A program made the position numbers and the translations under genes. Of a stretch of 64,000 nt of DNA, positions 36,737 to 49,600 are shown in pieces (positions within the stretch are counted from its first letter, which is position 1; each line of letters begins with the position of its first letter). Under the pieces are notes generated by a model, which did no database searches, was not told the origin of the DNA, and saw only the letters and a list, made by a program, of their open reading frames with translations. The stretch is from Eleginops maclovinus. Taxonomy: Eukaryota; Chordata; Actinopteri; Perciformes; Eleginopidae. The stretch covers positions 6,504,001 through 6,568,000 of the forward strand of contig NC_086351.1 of assembly GCF_036324505.1 (NCBI RefSeq), in the 5' to 3' direction.

Positions 36737-36882
36737 GGCGTCACCTTGGCCTTCCGCAGCAATTTGAGGTTTAGAGTCTCGCCCAAGGACAACTTGACAT
36801 GTGGACATGAGGAGCCGGGGATCAATCCATAAATCCTGTGATTAATGGACGGCTCGTTCCACCTGCTGAGCCACAGCTGCCC
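36737..36882 (-). mobile_element. tRNA-derived SINE, second family
   Basis: Read on the minus strand, the element begins ggcagctgtggctcagcagg, an A-box region of the TGGCTCAG..GGTAGAGC type. About 55 bases later ggattgatcccc gives a B box (GGTTCGATCCC with changes). Next come ggctcctcatgtccacatgt and caagttgtccttgggc, the diagnostic body of a fish SINE I know well. The fragment ends in gaggttt/aatttg-like sequence at 36737. It is sense to the host gene. The A and B boxes make pol III transcription conceivable but the copy is diverged. Confidence 0.85.
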
Positions 36883-37746
36883 TGTATTATTCAAGTTGTT
36901 GGCAAAATAACTATTTGACTCCCATGCTACATGCTGGTTGATGACAGATTTGCAGTATACGATGAACACAGAGGTGACAGAAGGTTATCTAAAATGAACA
37001 TGCATACTGGAGTTTGGCAGTGGTGTGGCAAGAGCAGGCATGTCTACAGTGTACAGATAACGGTGGAACAATAAAAACACAAAAGAACATGGTTCAAGTA
37101 CCTTCATGTATCGTCATATGTATGTCTACGGATTCACTTCTCTGAAAGTTTAATATTCATTAATCCACCCGTGCACCCAGGCAGCTAACAAAAGCATTAT
37201 CAAGAAACATGCCACAGGATATCACTCCTATTAAACATTGTTAATAATGCTTAAAAGACCAAGCAATACAAAACAATGCATGATGCTTCGGGGGAAATAC
37301 AGAGGCCGCTGATACAAAACACCCAACGTCAAAATCTTCAGGTTGAAAAAAAAAAACGACTACTAAGACAAGCTGTTAAGTGAATAGCATGAATATGAAC
37401 AGAACAACATTATTTATTACTGTGTATAAACGTTAATTGACTTTGTATTTGGAGTAAATGTCTGTATTTGAAAGTTACAATTAAAGACAAACGTATGGAA
37501 ATACAATTTTATTAAAAAGTTCCATATGTTTTTATCTGTCTAAAAGATAAGTCCTAAAAATGTTGCCTGTGCTTTAAAACTTTCATCCTCAGTATCTCCC
37601 AAAAGGGGATTTTCATACTCATTATATTGTATGAATAAATATCACAGTATTAAAGGAAATAAATTAGTTTTCTATGAACCTTTCCCCCCCATAGGAATAC
37701 TAGTTCCTTTATTTTTATTTTTTTACTCTCTCTCTCTAGTCCTCAC

Positions 37747-37771
37747 TGCGTGAGAATCACCTTCTCACGCA
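37747..37771. repeat. Perfect hairpin, 10-bp stem and 5-nt loop
   Basis: tgcgtgagaa (37747-37756), loop tcacc, ttctcacgca (37762-37771). Confidence 0.9.
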
Positions 37772-37784
37772 CCTTCATATTTTC

Positions 37785-37891
37785 TGATGAGCTTATGAAC
37801 ACACTCCTGCTCTCTTCCTCACCTCTCTTGATCCCCCTCTCCTCTCTTTTCATCTCCTCTCTCCTCTTGCTGATGAGCATATGAACACACG
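37785..37891. repeat. Imperfect direct duplication, 86-bp period
   Basis: tgatgagcttatgaacacac at 37785 recurs as tgatgagcatatgaacacac at 37871, separated by C/T-rich sequence. Confidence 0.8.
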
Positions 37892-38350
37892 TCTTTCTTC
37901 TCCTCTGCCGGCTGCTGCCTCGCTCTCTCCCTGCTGCTTCAGCTCAGCCCACGGGCAATTTTCACACAAGGCTGATTGAATTCACCCCCCCTTCCATTTT
38001 TCCTCTCACTCTCTTCTCTGTTCTTGCTAAGGGAAAGGGGGATGACACAACAAGGTCTCGCTACCGCACGCACATTTATATGGATATAAATGGAGGCTAA
38101 CAAATGAAACACACTCCGTGCATGCATGGGAACGAACCTAGGCATGCATTTGAGATATTGAGGTCGAGTTGATAAACTGTACAAACACAAATGTTCCTAT
38201 AGAGGTGAAGAGAGGGGCCCATTGTATATGCAAAAGTCCCAGCAAGGACGCACATGTCTGCACTGTAAACACACAGGAAAATGAGTTCATGAGGATGAGG
38301 AGATCTATAAGGGAAAGGAAGATAGTGTATTTGTACATGTATATGAAAAA

Positions 38351-38483
38351 CGGGGCCCTATTATGCTTTTGACCAATCAGAGCAGACTGGGCTCTGCAGA
38401 ATGAGGGTGAAAAGAGAAGCTGCAGCACAAATACTTTGGGAACAATAAAGCACGTTTTGAACATAAAGTTCTGTAGACAACAT
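38351..38483 (+). mobile_element. Internally deleted copy of the hAT-like non-autonomous element
   Basis: cggggccctattatgctttt is joined directly to gaccaatcagagcagactgg, whereas at 4475-5150 these are about 200 bp apart even after removing the nested element. It continues gagggtgaaaagagaagctg, cagcacaaat and aataaagcacg. The 3' terminus is missing or eroded past about 38483. Confidence 0.8.
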
Positions 38484-41400
38484 GATTGTACCAATGCATG
38501 TTTGTGCACAGTTGCAGGCTTAACATACGCTAATTTAGTTTGAAGTAAGCAGTTTAAGACTTTACTGTTCAGCAGTTGTTCATCGACTAAAACTGACCTG
38601 CAATATGTTTTTTCTCTGACTAAGATAAGAATCAATACAACTTAAACTTTACTAAGAAAACCTGATGAGGTTAACAAAATATGATGCAAGCTATCAAGGA
38701 TATTTGACACAAGGACAACAAAAAAATAGCTCACAAAAATTCAACTAAAAGCAACTTTTGGTGACAGAATAGTCTCACTTGGGTCTGTGAAAGCATTTCT
38801 GTACATTTAATAAACTAACCGTTTAAAAAAATTAATAATAAAACCATCAACAGCGAAACAGTAATGCATCCCTCAGGTCTTGACAAATGACCAAACCTGA
38901 GAAGGACGCGCACATCCACCACCTGCAGTTCAGTAATTGCCCCTTCTTGTGGGGGCCATTTGGCCTGGCCATGAGTGTGTGACGGTGAATGATGAAAAAG
39001 CGGCAGAAACAGCAGCTGACAGACCCAATTGAACAAAACGTTTCACCGGGGACTGCTTCCATAAAGACTGACAATGATCGTACCGGGGCCCCAAGAAAAC
39101 ACATATAAACAGGACGCACACAAACAACAGGAGGTTATTAATGGTCAGGTGCTTCCCGGGTTCTGCTCCAAGCACTTCACCAGCAAACTGCAACCCGCGA
39201 GGAGCCATAATCAGCCACCGCTCCCCGGCAATCATTTACAGCGGCACCAGCTGCCCAGTGTCCTCTGGTCAGACCGGATCCACAATCTGGTAATAGTCCC
39301 CCAAACTGTATCGCGGTTGATTAAAGTCTCTGCAGCAGGGAAAGACCTTCAATCTGTCGGTTTTATCATTCGGATGAACAGACTCCTAGGAAAAGATCCT
39401 AATAGCGGATTCGGGGGTTGGGGGATCAGGTGGCAATAAATCTAGCTCAGGGACCCTTCACAGAAAGCACACAAGTGAGCCGTGTGATGGATAACCAAGT
39501 CGGGGTAAAGGGTATTGATATGTCCGTCAGGAAACTGCGTCGCTGCGCTCCATCTCATAAGAAAGATGGTGCACTTTAAAAAGGTAAGAAAGTCCAAAAG
39601 CAAAGAAAAAGGACTGCAGTCATCTGAGGGAGGTTAGCGAGGAAAAGAGATGGATGGAAACATTAATGACATAGGCCAAACATTTCTTGAAAAAAAGTGT
39701 GATGGAATAATAGTAAAACTGATTACCATTGGTGCGTTCACCTAGTTTGATTAGATTCAAACTGACTCAATCCAACCCTGATATGAATTCAAAAGCTAAA
39801 TTACTAATAATGCATCTTGTGAATGTGATATGTAACGAAAGTTCTCTAGAATAAGCAACACAATAAACAGAAGTGTGATGAATTTGATTCAAACTGTTTA
39901 TTTAACCTGCTTACCAATAAAGCGAGAAGTAAAATGTAGCAACCCACTATCCCTGTAATATTGCAGTACAATAAGCCTCTTTTTATCCTGTTTCTACCTG
40001 CTTGTCACTATTTATGACGTAAAAAGTCCAGTTCTAGTCACAACTAATCCTCTTAAGTCTTTTATTAAAGCCCCCTGTGAACATTAAATCAGATAAATAT
40101 ACTACACAAGGCTCAGTAGGAATTTAATGTTGCTGAAATTAGATTTCATGTCGACTACCTGTCTTTCTATGTTTGCAATAATTCAGGGTGAACACAATCT
40201 GAACCAGAACTAAAAGGTAGCATTGCTTTAATTCTTCTCCTTTCTACTAAATGAACCAAACACTGGGTGTGAATGCATGTAAAAGATATGAAAGGTGTTA
40301 AAGGTAACTGCTCTTTTTTTCCAAGGTTTTTTTTCACCAAGACTACTGTATGTCCTTGTCCGAGGGGAGAGATAAGTGGAATCTTTATGGATAACACACT
40401 CTCTTGCTCTCTTGCAGACACGCACATTCATTTAAAAAAAAATGTCATTACCTTTGCAATATACACAGAAATGTCCGTGGATCAGTGAATAAAATAGAAG
40501 AACATTTTCTGCATGGCATTAATGGCACACAAATGTGGAATAATGGATTCAACGATATATTCTGCTCCAGCAATGTGTTCATATTTCACTCATCTAGCAG
40601 GGGAGGCCAATTTAATGCTGCTCTTCCCTCGATTCGCCCGGCCTGCAAATCAATGTCCATTAAACCGACTTGAGTGTTCATATGTCACTGGATCCTCTCT
40701 CCATTAATTCTGCTTCTGCACAGATTTAAGTCTCTTCCATAGAGTACCTTCCCAACGTCACCACAGCAGTATTTGTTGAGTGCGCGCTCCAAGAGGATGC
40801 TACAGGCGGAGGCTCATTACGATGATATGTTGACCTCCAGTGACTTCACAATGCACTGATAATGAACTGGACCATTTGTTCTATGTGGCTGTCACAGGCG
40901 ATTTCTAAACCTGTATTTACGCAGCCTGGGTTTTACAGGGTTTTCATACTTCTCTTCTGGCAAGGCCGTGCTTTACACTCAAGTTTCTCAGCTTCACCGA
41001 TAGCAGTCCATTGTTACCACAAGCCTTGACACATTGTGGCAGATCATGCTTCACCGGAACGACTGCGGCTTCATTGAACGACACAACGGCGATAGTTCTT
41101 CAAACAGAGAAAAGTGATTCTTATTCACTTTGCCTTTCAAAAGATAGGAGCAAATGACCTTCCGTTTCCTATTGTAACCTGAGTTAGTCCTTGATTACTT
41201 TGATACTTCAACAATAATGCAATTAAAGCAGATCTGAAGCAGTTTATACTTAAGCCTCATCATTTTCAGTATTTAAAATGTAAAGCGAGTCTGCTAATGA
41301 CATCAAATGAGGCTGAAAAGTTTCATGATTTCGTAACATTTGATCTGGTTTGTTTTTTGTTGCACATTGCAATTATCGGCCGAGCTGAAAAACTAAATAT

Positions 41401-41697
41401 GATACATCTTTGTCCGTCAATCAGCTGCGTATTTAAACCCCAAATCAAATAGTGAAGTGATTTAAGCAGCTGAGTGTATTCTCCTTTTTTTTCCATTTGT
41501 GCATTAGTGCATTATGGCAACTGAAAACAGGCCAAAACAAAACTGTTAACATGTTAAAGTGTTTAGCACTGCATAAGATGATTAATTAATATTACAGACT
41601 TCATACTAGCAACCTATAAGCTTCTAAGAGGGTCTTGTTTATCGTCCACTGCAGCAAACACAACAACCTCTGAATGCATAAGCACTTAACACACTTA
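38484..41697. other. Intronic sequence, nothing recognised
   Basis: ORFs up to 121 codons (39074-39439, plus) show no domain. The last bases, ...cacttaca, form the left flank and TA target of the Tc1-like element. Confidence 0.45.
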
Positions 41698-41726
41698 CAG
41701 TGGTATGCAAAAGTTTGGGCACCCCT
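41698..41726 (+). repeat. Left outer terminal inverted repeat of the Tc1-like element
   Basis: 29 bp identical to the inverse of 43319-43347; preceded by TA. Confidence 0.97.
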
Positions 41727-41887
41727 CTGAGATTTCATGACAATTTGCTTTTCCTTTATAATAGAAGATCACAGCAACAACATTTGTTTTCCTACAAAGA
41801 TGTAGACGTTTTAGTGTTTTCCAGACCAAAATTCTTAGGGTAGCATTACATAGTTTTATTATAATAAAATAAAATGCAAAAAATGGG

Positions 41888-41910
41888 ATGTGCAAAAGTT
41901 TGGGCACCCT
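41888..41910 (+). repeat. Left inner transposase-binding-type repeat
   Basis: atgtgcaaaagtttgggcac continues in ccc and repeats the core of the outer end in the same orientation. Confidence 0.85.
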
Positions 41911-42096
41911 TATAAATAGCATTCATTTCAACACCTGTACGGATTTATAGCTGACAGGTTGCTGCACAAAATTGCTTTGATTAGCTCATTAGACCTTCAA
42001 TTACAAAGACAGGTGGAACCAATCATGAAAAAGGCTATTTAACATAGGTAATAGCTGGCTGTGCCTGGCCTAGGTTCTTTCTTAGGGAGTGGCAAG

Positions 42097-43119
42097 ATGG
42101 GGACCTCAAAAAAACTCTCCACTGACCTGAAAGCTAAGATAATCCAACATTATAAATTAGGAGAAGGGTACAAAAAATTATCTGACAGGTTTAAACTGTC
42201 TGTCTCCACAGTCAGAAACGTAGTTGTGAAATGGAAGGCCACAGGAACAGTCCGTGTGAAGGAAAGATGTGGTAGGCCGACAAAAATAGGGGAAAGGCAC
42301 AGGCGAAGGATGGTGAAAATGGTCACAGAGAAGCCACAGACCACCTCCAGAGAACTACAACAACATCTGGCTGCTGATGGTGTAGTTGTTCACCGTTCCA
42401 CAATCCAGCGTACTTTGCACCAGGAAGAGCTCATTGGAAGGGTGATGTGCAAAAAGCCTTTCCTGAGTGTTAATCACAAGAAGAGTCGCATGAGGTATGC
42501 AAAAGCACATCTGGACAAGCCAGAAGCATTTTGGAACAAAATACTGTGGTCAGATGAGACCAAGATTGAGTTATTTGGTCATAACATGAACAGGTATGCA
42601 TGGCGAAAAAAACACACTGCATTCAATGAAAAGAACTTGTTGCCCACTGTAAAATTTGGTGGAGGATCTATCATGTTATGGGGCTGTGTGGCTAGCACAG
42701 GTACTGGAAAACTTGTTAAAGTTGAGGGCCACATGAATTCCTTACAGTACCAGGAGATTCTTGACAAGAATGTTCTAGAGTCAGTCACAAAGTTGAAGCT
42801 ACGCCGGGGTTGGATTTTTCAGCAGGACAATGATCCTAAGCACCGATCAAAATCCACCAAGGAATTCATGCAGAAGCACAGGTACAATGTTCTGGAATGG
42901 CCATCCCAGTCCCCAGACCTTAACATCATTGAAAATGTATGGATTTATTTGAAGAAGGCTGTCCATGCACGGAGGCCAAGAAACCTGACTGAACTGGAGA
43001 CGTTTTGTGTGGAAGAATGGGCCAAAATACCACCTGCCAGGCTTAAGGGACTTGTCTGTGGCTACAGGAGGCGTCTACAGGCCGTTATTGCAGCAAAAGG
43101 AGGCAATACTAAATATTAA
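42097..43119 (+). CDS. Tc1-like transposase, intact, 340 residues
   Basis: The protein cuts and pastes its own element at TA sites in nuclear DNA. The start is taken at ATG 42097 (MGTSKKLSTDLK), the usual start in this family. The frame stays open upstream to 42055, but without another ATG. Residues 1-110 form the bipartite paired-like DNA-binding domain, with two helix-turn-helix units and a CGRPTKI linker (58-64) resembling a GRPR/AT-hook. The catalytic triad is D153 (WSDET), D244 (QQDNDPKH) and E279 (DLNIIENVW), with 34 residues between the last two (DD34E). The glycine-rich FGGGSIMLWG (187-196) is also present. Length and motif order match functional Tc1 transposases, with no stop or frameshift. 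The protein ends at TAA 43117-43119 and is followed by AATAAA. Confidence 0.97.
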   Translation: MGTSKKLSTDLKAKIIQHYKLGEGYKKLSDRFKLSVSTVRNVVVKWKATGTVRVKERCGRPTKIGERHRRRMVKMVTEKPQTTSRELQQHLAADGVVVHRSTIQRTLHQEELIGRVMCKKPFLSVNHKKSRMRYAKAHLDKPEAFWNKILWSDETKIELFGHNMNRYAWRKKHTAFNEKNLLPTVKFGGGSIMLWGCVASTGTGKLVKVEGHMNSLQYQEILDKNVLESVTKLKLRRGWIFQQDNDPKHRSKSTKEFMQKHRYNVLEWPSQSPDLNIIENVWIYLKKAVHARRPRNLTELETFCVEEWAKIPPARLKGLVCGYRRRLQAVIAAKGGNTKY

Positions 43120-43133
43120 TGGAATTATTTCTT

Positions 43134-43160
43134 AGGGGTGCCCAAATTTATGCACATGCC
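43134..43160 (-). repeat. Right inner transposase-binding-type repeat
   Basis: aggggtgcccaaatttatgc then acatgcc; the inverse of the left inner repeat with a few changes. Confidence 0.85.
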
Positions 43161-43201
43161 TATTTTTGTTTGAATGCACATAAACATGTTTCTGTTTGAC
43201 C

Positions 43202-43207
43202 AATAAA
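43202..43207 (+). promoter_or_regulatory. Polyadenylation signal AATAAA of the transposase gene
   Basis: Lies 83 bases after the transposase stop codon and within the element. Confidence 0.6.
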
Positions 43208-43318
43208 AGTTATTTCACTACTGAGATGTTTCTGTTACCATAAGGTATAACATATGTTAAAATGAAGTTGCTGCTTCAGAAGCTCAGCAAGTGACAAACT
43301 GATGCAGTGGTTTTCCTA

Positions 43319-43347
43319 AGGGGTGCCCAAACTTTTGCATACCACTG
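43319..43347 (-). repeat. Right outer terminal inverted repeat of the Tc1-like element
   Basis: 29 bp identical in inverse to 41698-41726; followed by TA. Confidence 0.97.
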
Positions 43348-43495
43348 TATATCCCAGTGAAAATCATTACAGTGCCAAACGATGAACCATGTGTAATTTG
43401 ATAAAAAACATATATTGTTATGGTTGGAACGTGAACATTTGAGAGAGATCATTTTATGCACTAAGGTGACGCTACTCCCCACGCACAGGAAGTCA

Positions 43496-44979
<1,484 letters not shown>

Positions 44980-45092
44980 TATTGCACGAGCACTTTTGAA
45001 TAGTTGTTATGAGTTTTTAACTTAATGGTTTATTGAACTTATTGTAAGTTGATTTGGATAAAAGCATCAGCTAAATGTAATTGAATGAAAAT
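44980..45092 (+). repeat. Tail of an L2-type LINE or SINE
   Basis: tattgtaagttgatttggat then aaaagcatcagctaaatgta is a diverged copy of the GTAAGTCGCTTTGGATAAAAGCGTCTGCTAAATG tail shared by fish L2 LINEs and SINEs that use their machinery. The upstream gcactt and ttattg stretches fit the rest of such a tail. The 5' limit is uncertain. Confidence 0.75.
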
Positions 45093-46254
45093 ATGCCAAA
45101 AAAGTAGTTGAAGTTCAGCATTAGCATTGATTGCCAACATCACAGCGTCAGTGTGAATGCCTGAGCACTATATTACCCTGCTATCCAGAATTAGAGCGTA
45201 TTTCAGAGGAATGGCCAAAAATATAGATCCATATAATCAAAGTTATTCATCACTCACAATCGCTCCAGTTTGCGTCACCTTTTTCAAGAAAATGCAGGGA
45301 GATGTTGGTGGCTTTCAAGCGACTACAGGAATAAGACAGCTGAACTTCCGCTTATGGGAAGCTCTCTCTATAGCTCCAAAGCTACCTATCTCTCTGTACA
45401 CTTGTCGAAATGGAGATCGCCTCTGGAAAGACACCACTAGAGTCAGAACAGTCTCAGCAAAGTCAGGTCAGAAAGCTAAAGCCCTGTTATCATGTTTCCC
45501 AGTGTTTAGTTTCCTCAAAACCTTTTTTTTTGTCCTAGATGTCTAACAACTACAGGGCAGTATCGATTGAAGGAGAGCGAGTCAACTGGCTCAAGGAGAA
45601 CTTACTTTAACGCCTCTGAAACTGTTTGTGTTGAATGTCCAAATCACAAATTCATATTACAGCAGTGGATGCTAGCAGATTGTGTTTCTACTATAAAATG
45701 CCCTTATCTTTTTCCCAATGGAATAAACTATTGAGCGCCCTTTCAATTCAACTCAGACTTTCCAAAACTTTGGCAGAAATATCAAATAATTCCATGCTGC
45801 AACTATTGAGGCTTATGAGGAGATGATTGATAAGATTATATGATTTTTTTTGGTACATGGAAATATGAAATAAGAGGCAACACTGCATGTGTCTAAATAT
45901 GTCACCATAATTATTGCTTCTCATGCTAGGTGAAGGTGGAAGCAGTGGTACTCATTGACTTGGAGACCTATTGCGAAGGAAATTGCTATCTCAAGTGTGG
46001 ATGATAAGAAGAATTCGTAATTGGTTGCCAAAGAGGGCAATTAGCTCGACTCTGAGGAATAGCTGAGATATACTGTGGGGAGTGACTGGCATCCATTCAA
46101 AGGTAGCACTTATCGCGGAATAATATATACTTATTGTATTTTTATCATATTTACATACATTTATACTTGGCTCAACAATCATCAGATGTTGTCAGCAAAA
46201 TGTTACTACAAAGACTTCTCCACATCCCACCCACTTGGCAAACAACATATTTTG
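45093..46254. other. Intronic sequence with an unexplained 129-codon ORF
   Basis: A plus-strand ORF at 45157-45546 has no recognisable domain. The block lies between two repeats and might be part of a transposon that I cannot name. Confidence 0.35.
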
Positions 46255-46600
46255 AGGTGACAGTAGATGGAACAGTTTCCCCTTGTTTCTACACTCATGC
46301 TAAGCTAACAAGGTGCTAGCACAGTGCAGCATGACTTAAAGACCGTCACTTTTTACATATCTTTTACTACACCAAACAAACGAGAAATTAAGTGTTAAAT
46401 AGTGGCATTTAGACGTGACGTAGATGGATTTGTTTCCACTTGTTTCTAGCCTCACGCTAAGCTAAGCTAACAAGCTGCTAGCTCCAGCTTCATATCTAAT
46501 GTACAAGCATTAAAATGTATAATCTCCTCATACAACTATTGGCGAAATTGTGAATAAAGACATTTCCCTACCAAAATGACAAATTATTACTGTACGTGCT
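46255..46600 (+). repeat. Percomorph interspersed repeat (gctaagctaagctaac type), partly duplicated
   Basis: tttccacttgtttctagcct then cacgctaagctaagctaaca agrees with a common fish repeat (TGTTTCCAGTCTTTATGCTAAGCTAAGCTAAC). Its downstream blocks also follow: gctgctagctccagcttcat, then aatctcctcata, ggcgaaattgtgaataaaga and catttccctaccaaaatgac. A shorter related copy lies just before it (46262-46330, tttccccttgtttctacact and atgctaagctaac). Confidence 0.8.
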
Positions 46601-49600
46601 TTGACGTTGTCATGTTTTATGTAACTCTATAAATCCAGCAATAAAAGCAGGGCTGTTGTACAACCAAGGTGCTGGCTCCATCCCTCAAGTCAGCACACTG
46701 GTGACATTTCTCGAGACAAAGCACTGACGCCTCTGGCAGGGCGGTGAGCTGAGCTGTCTTGCCAACCCTGAAATGACTGGCCCATTCAGTAATGGCAGTA
46801 CGATGGCAGTGATTAGGAACGGAGGGTCTATTTATCACCGGGGATAGTGGCACTCAGCATGAGACTCGCAGCAGGTACAGTGAGGTAGGAGAAGTAATGC
46901 TGACAAAGGTTTTACCAATCAGGCTTTGACTTCCCAATACAGGACCAATATATCACTCAGCAGGCTTTGAATAAGACCTCCATCAATTCCAATGCAGTGA
47001 ACATCTAAGAAAAATGTGTTTAGATATACAACAAGCCTACAGGCACACTTTCTGAGTTTTGTTGATTCTTGCATTTTGAATTTGATGTGTTTTTCAGGAA
47101 CAACTAATACAATGTTTCGGTGCAAATGGGGCAACCGTTCAGATATGCATCTCCATTAACTCACCCACTAAAAAGCAAGCCCCGGGGCTCCGAATAAGCA
47201 GACAAAAACAATACAACTTCACCTTAAACGGATATAAATTGATTCAATCCTCGCATCATAACCAAGGTATCAACACAGAAGATTAAAAACTATGTCAAAT
47301 CCCTCTAAGAGGCTGTTTTCATATGAATAAATTCTGCATTCATTTTAACTGCACAGAGGGTGAATTGAATAACTGCACAGCAGATTGGATTTCCCTCTGA
47401 CTTAGGCTGGCTGTATAACGGGCTTGATGTAATACCTTTTTTTCATCTTACATTGTTAATTAGTCCAAAACAAAAGTAAATTGCTTTGTTTATTCATTGT
47501 CCTTAACTAATTTATATACAAAATACAACATTTCAAAGACTATTGGCCCATTTGGGAAATTGAAATATCGTATACTGCATATAGTTTTCAGCTCGTAACT
47601 CTAATAATGTAATGACAGAATGGGGAAACCGTTACTCACTTAATTAATTGCTAAATGTCTAAATGTCGTCTTGCTGAAAGCACAAAGGGCTATTTATGAT
47701 GAAAAGAAATCAATGTAGGAAAGCTCAAAGATAATTATGATACATTTAACATGAATTATTCATTTTCTTTCATTGTGCTTTTCCTTGGCCATTTCTTGAA
47801 CTTAAATCTGACTGTGACTGGTGGCGTCATCTCACTTTAACGCTGTTTGATGCAATTTTTGGATTCTTTTATAGCTTCAAACTGCAAATCCCATTACACT
47901 AATGATATTCTAATCAAAAGAACTGATTGCTAAAACCACATACAATTCAAGAAAAAAGTCTTTATCAAAGTAATCTATTCCAACTTAGACACTAAATGCT
48001 GCAGCACGGAGTTTAATTGGGCTGTGCTGCTGCTCTTGGAGGCACGTTAAAGCCCGGTGCAGCAAGCATGACAAAGAAGTCAGGTATAGTGAATAACACC
48101 AGTTTTTACTTTCTTCACGTTGAGGACCTCATTAGGAGAAAACACAAGATTGTCACAGTAAACACAGAAAACTCTCACCACCAACATGAAACTCTGCAGG
48201 AGAAGGTGAAAAAAAGATGATTACTTAAGAGAAAGAACACATCTGCATTGCAGTGTTGCAGCTTTCAAGTAAAAACTAACTCTTACTTGCATAAAACAAG
48301 GGATTGCGATGCCAAGGGAAAAGACAGTTTAAATTCAACAAGGGATCTGACTGCACATCTTCCTCACTTCATACGTGTGTCTGCCAAGATAGAAAAGATC
48401 CTTTGGAGTGATGTGAAATCAATCTCTGATGCAAAACAACTCGACTGAGATCTGCAAGTGAGGTCTTGTTCCCTGCAATTATCATGTGTAATACATTGGA
48501 AAAACTACAGGATGTTTTGAAATAAGTAGCTTCTTTTCATAAAATAATCAACAAATAAATCCAACTGCTGTTGGAGCATTATTCAAAGGTGTATCTGTAG
48601 AGGCAATCTGTATATCTACGATCAGCATTTACTGACTTGATATGATAAGATTGCCTTTTACAAAACATACATTCTGTTTACTTTGGTCCTTCCTTTAGTA
48701 CATTGAAAGTGTATGGCACAATGATCCCATAGTAATCCCACCTATTGCAGTGCTTTAAAAAGTCAAGTACTAGAAATAAAATCCAATCACATGATTTCAA
48801 ATGATCCAAAACAGGTGTGACATTTTCAAAAAGGAGATCACTTAAACAAAACAATTCTCAATCTACACAGTCAACTGGATGCTGCTTTAACAATGCTTAA
48901 CCTTTTTTTTAAATATGCATGATACTACAAGACAGATTTGCATAAGAATTGTTCTACATAATGTAATTGTTGTGCAGGTGGAGCCACAGCAGAAAACATA
49001 ATAATTAAAGAGTGTTATGAGTCGTTCGGTACATTGTAGGTGTTCTGCATCACCAGCATCACTCGCAGTGTTTCCCTGTAGATGAGTATTCAACAACCAT
49101 GGTAAAGATTGCAGTCAGACTCAGCCCAGATTTTCCTGGGACAAGCGCCTGATTGGCATGGCCGCAAATGCTGCTGTGTGCCAAGGAGCTGAGTCGACTG
49201 TTGCCCAGTGGTGTGTCCTGCTCAGAAGCTAATGTCATGATTCACTACTAATAAAGACGCTTCTTTGTCGCCGGGCAGACGACTCTGCATCGCCACCATC
49301 CAGGTTTCTACGGGCTCCTACTTTTTCAAAAGGCAAATTAGACTGATGTGTAAAATTACTCAATGAGCAAAGGATAAAATTAAGCAGATGATTGCCTCTC
49401 CTACTAAAGCTGGTGATTCACATTTAAGGCTGTGATTTTACTTAACATTGCTAATTAACATGGACAAATCATGAAAGGGACCAATTAGATCCTGCCACTC
49501 TAATCTCTGTCAGTCTTGCATTGCACACTCGAAGCTGTTGCCTCTGCGAAAAAAAAAAGGCAGATCGTCTCTACCCGGACACTTTCAGCACACAAAGCTG

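Larger units (their letters stand above)
36883..38350. other. Intronic sequence with a pyrimidine-rich block
   Basis: No exon found. The C/T-rich block 37720-37990 includes a 21-bp motif repeated at an 86-bp interval and a small perfect hairpin. Confidence 0.5.
41698..43347 (+). mobile_element. Complete Tc1-like transposon, 1650 bp, perfect ends
   Basis: The element starts cagtggtatgcaaaagtttg and ends with the exact inverse. The outer inverted repeats are 29 bp and identical (41698-41726, 43319-43347). A second pair of related motifs lies inside (41888-41910 and 43134-43160), giving the double inverted-repeat arrangement of Sleeping Beauty-type fish elements. Both sides are flanked by TA (41696-41697 and 43348-43349), the expected target duplication. 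Between the ends is a single intact transposase gene followed by AATAAA. It lies antisense to the mannosidase gene, 247 bp downstream of the exon at 43595. Confidence 0.97.

Noticed and set aside
36737..36882. A functional tRNA gene
   Set aside because: The A and B box-like motifs belong to a SINE head; the sequence does not fold into a full tRNA cloverleaf and has the SINE body behind it.
42061..42096. GTG start giving a 352-residue Tc1 transposase
   Set aside because: GTG is not a normal start in vertebrates, and the ATG at 42097 gives the family's usual MGTSKK start and 340-residue length.
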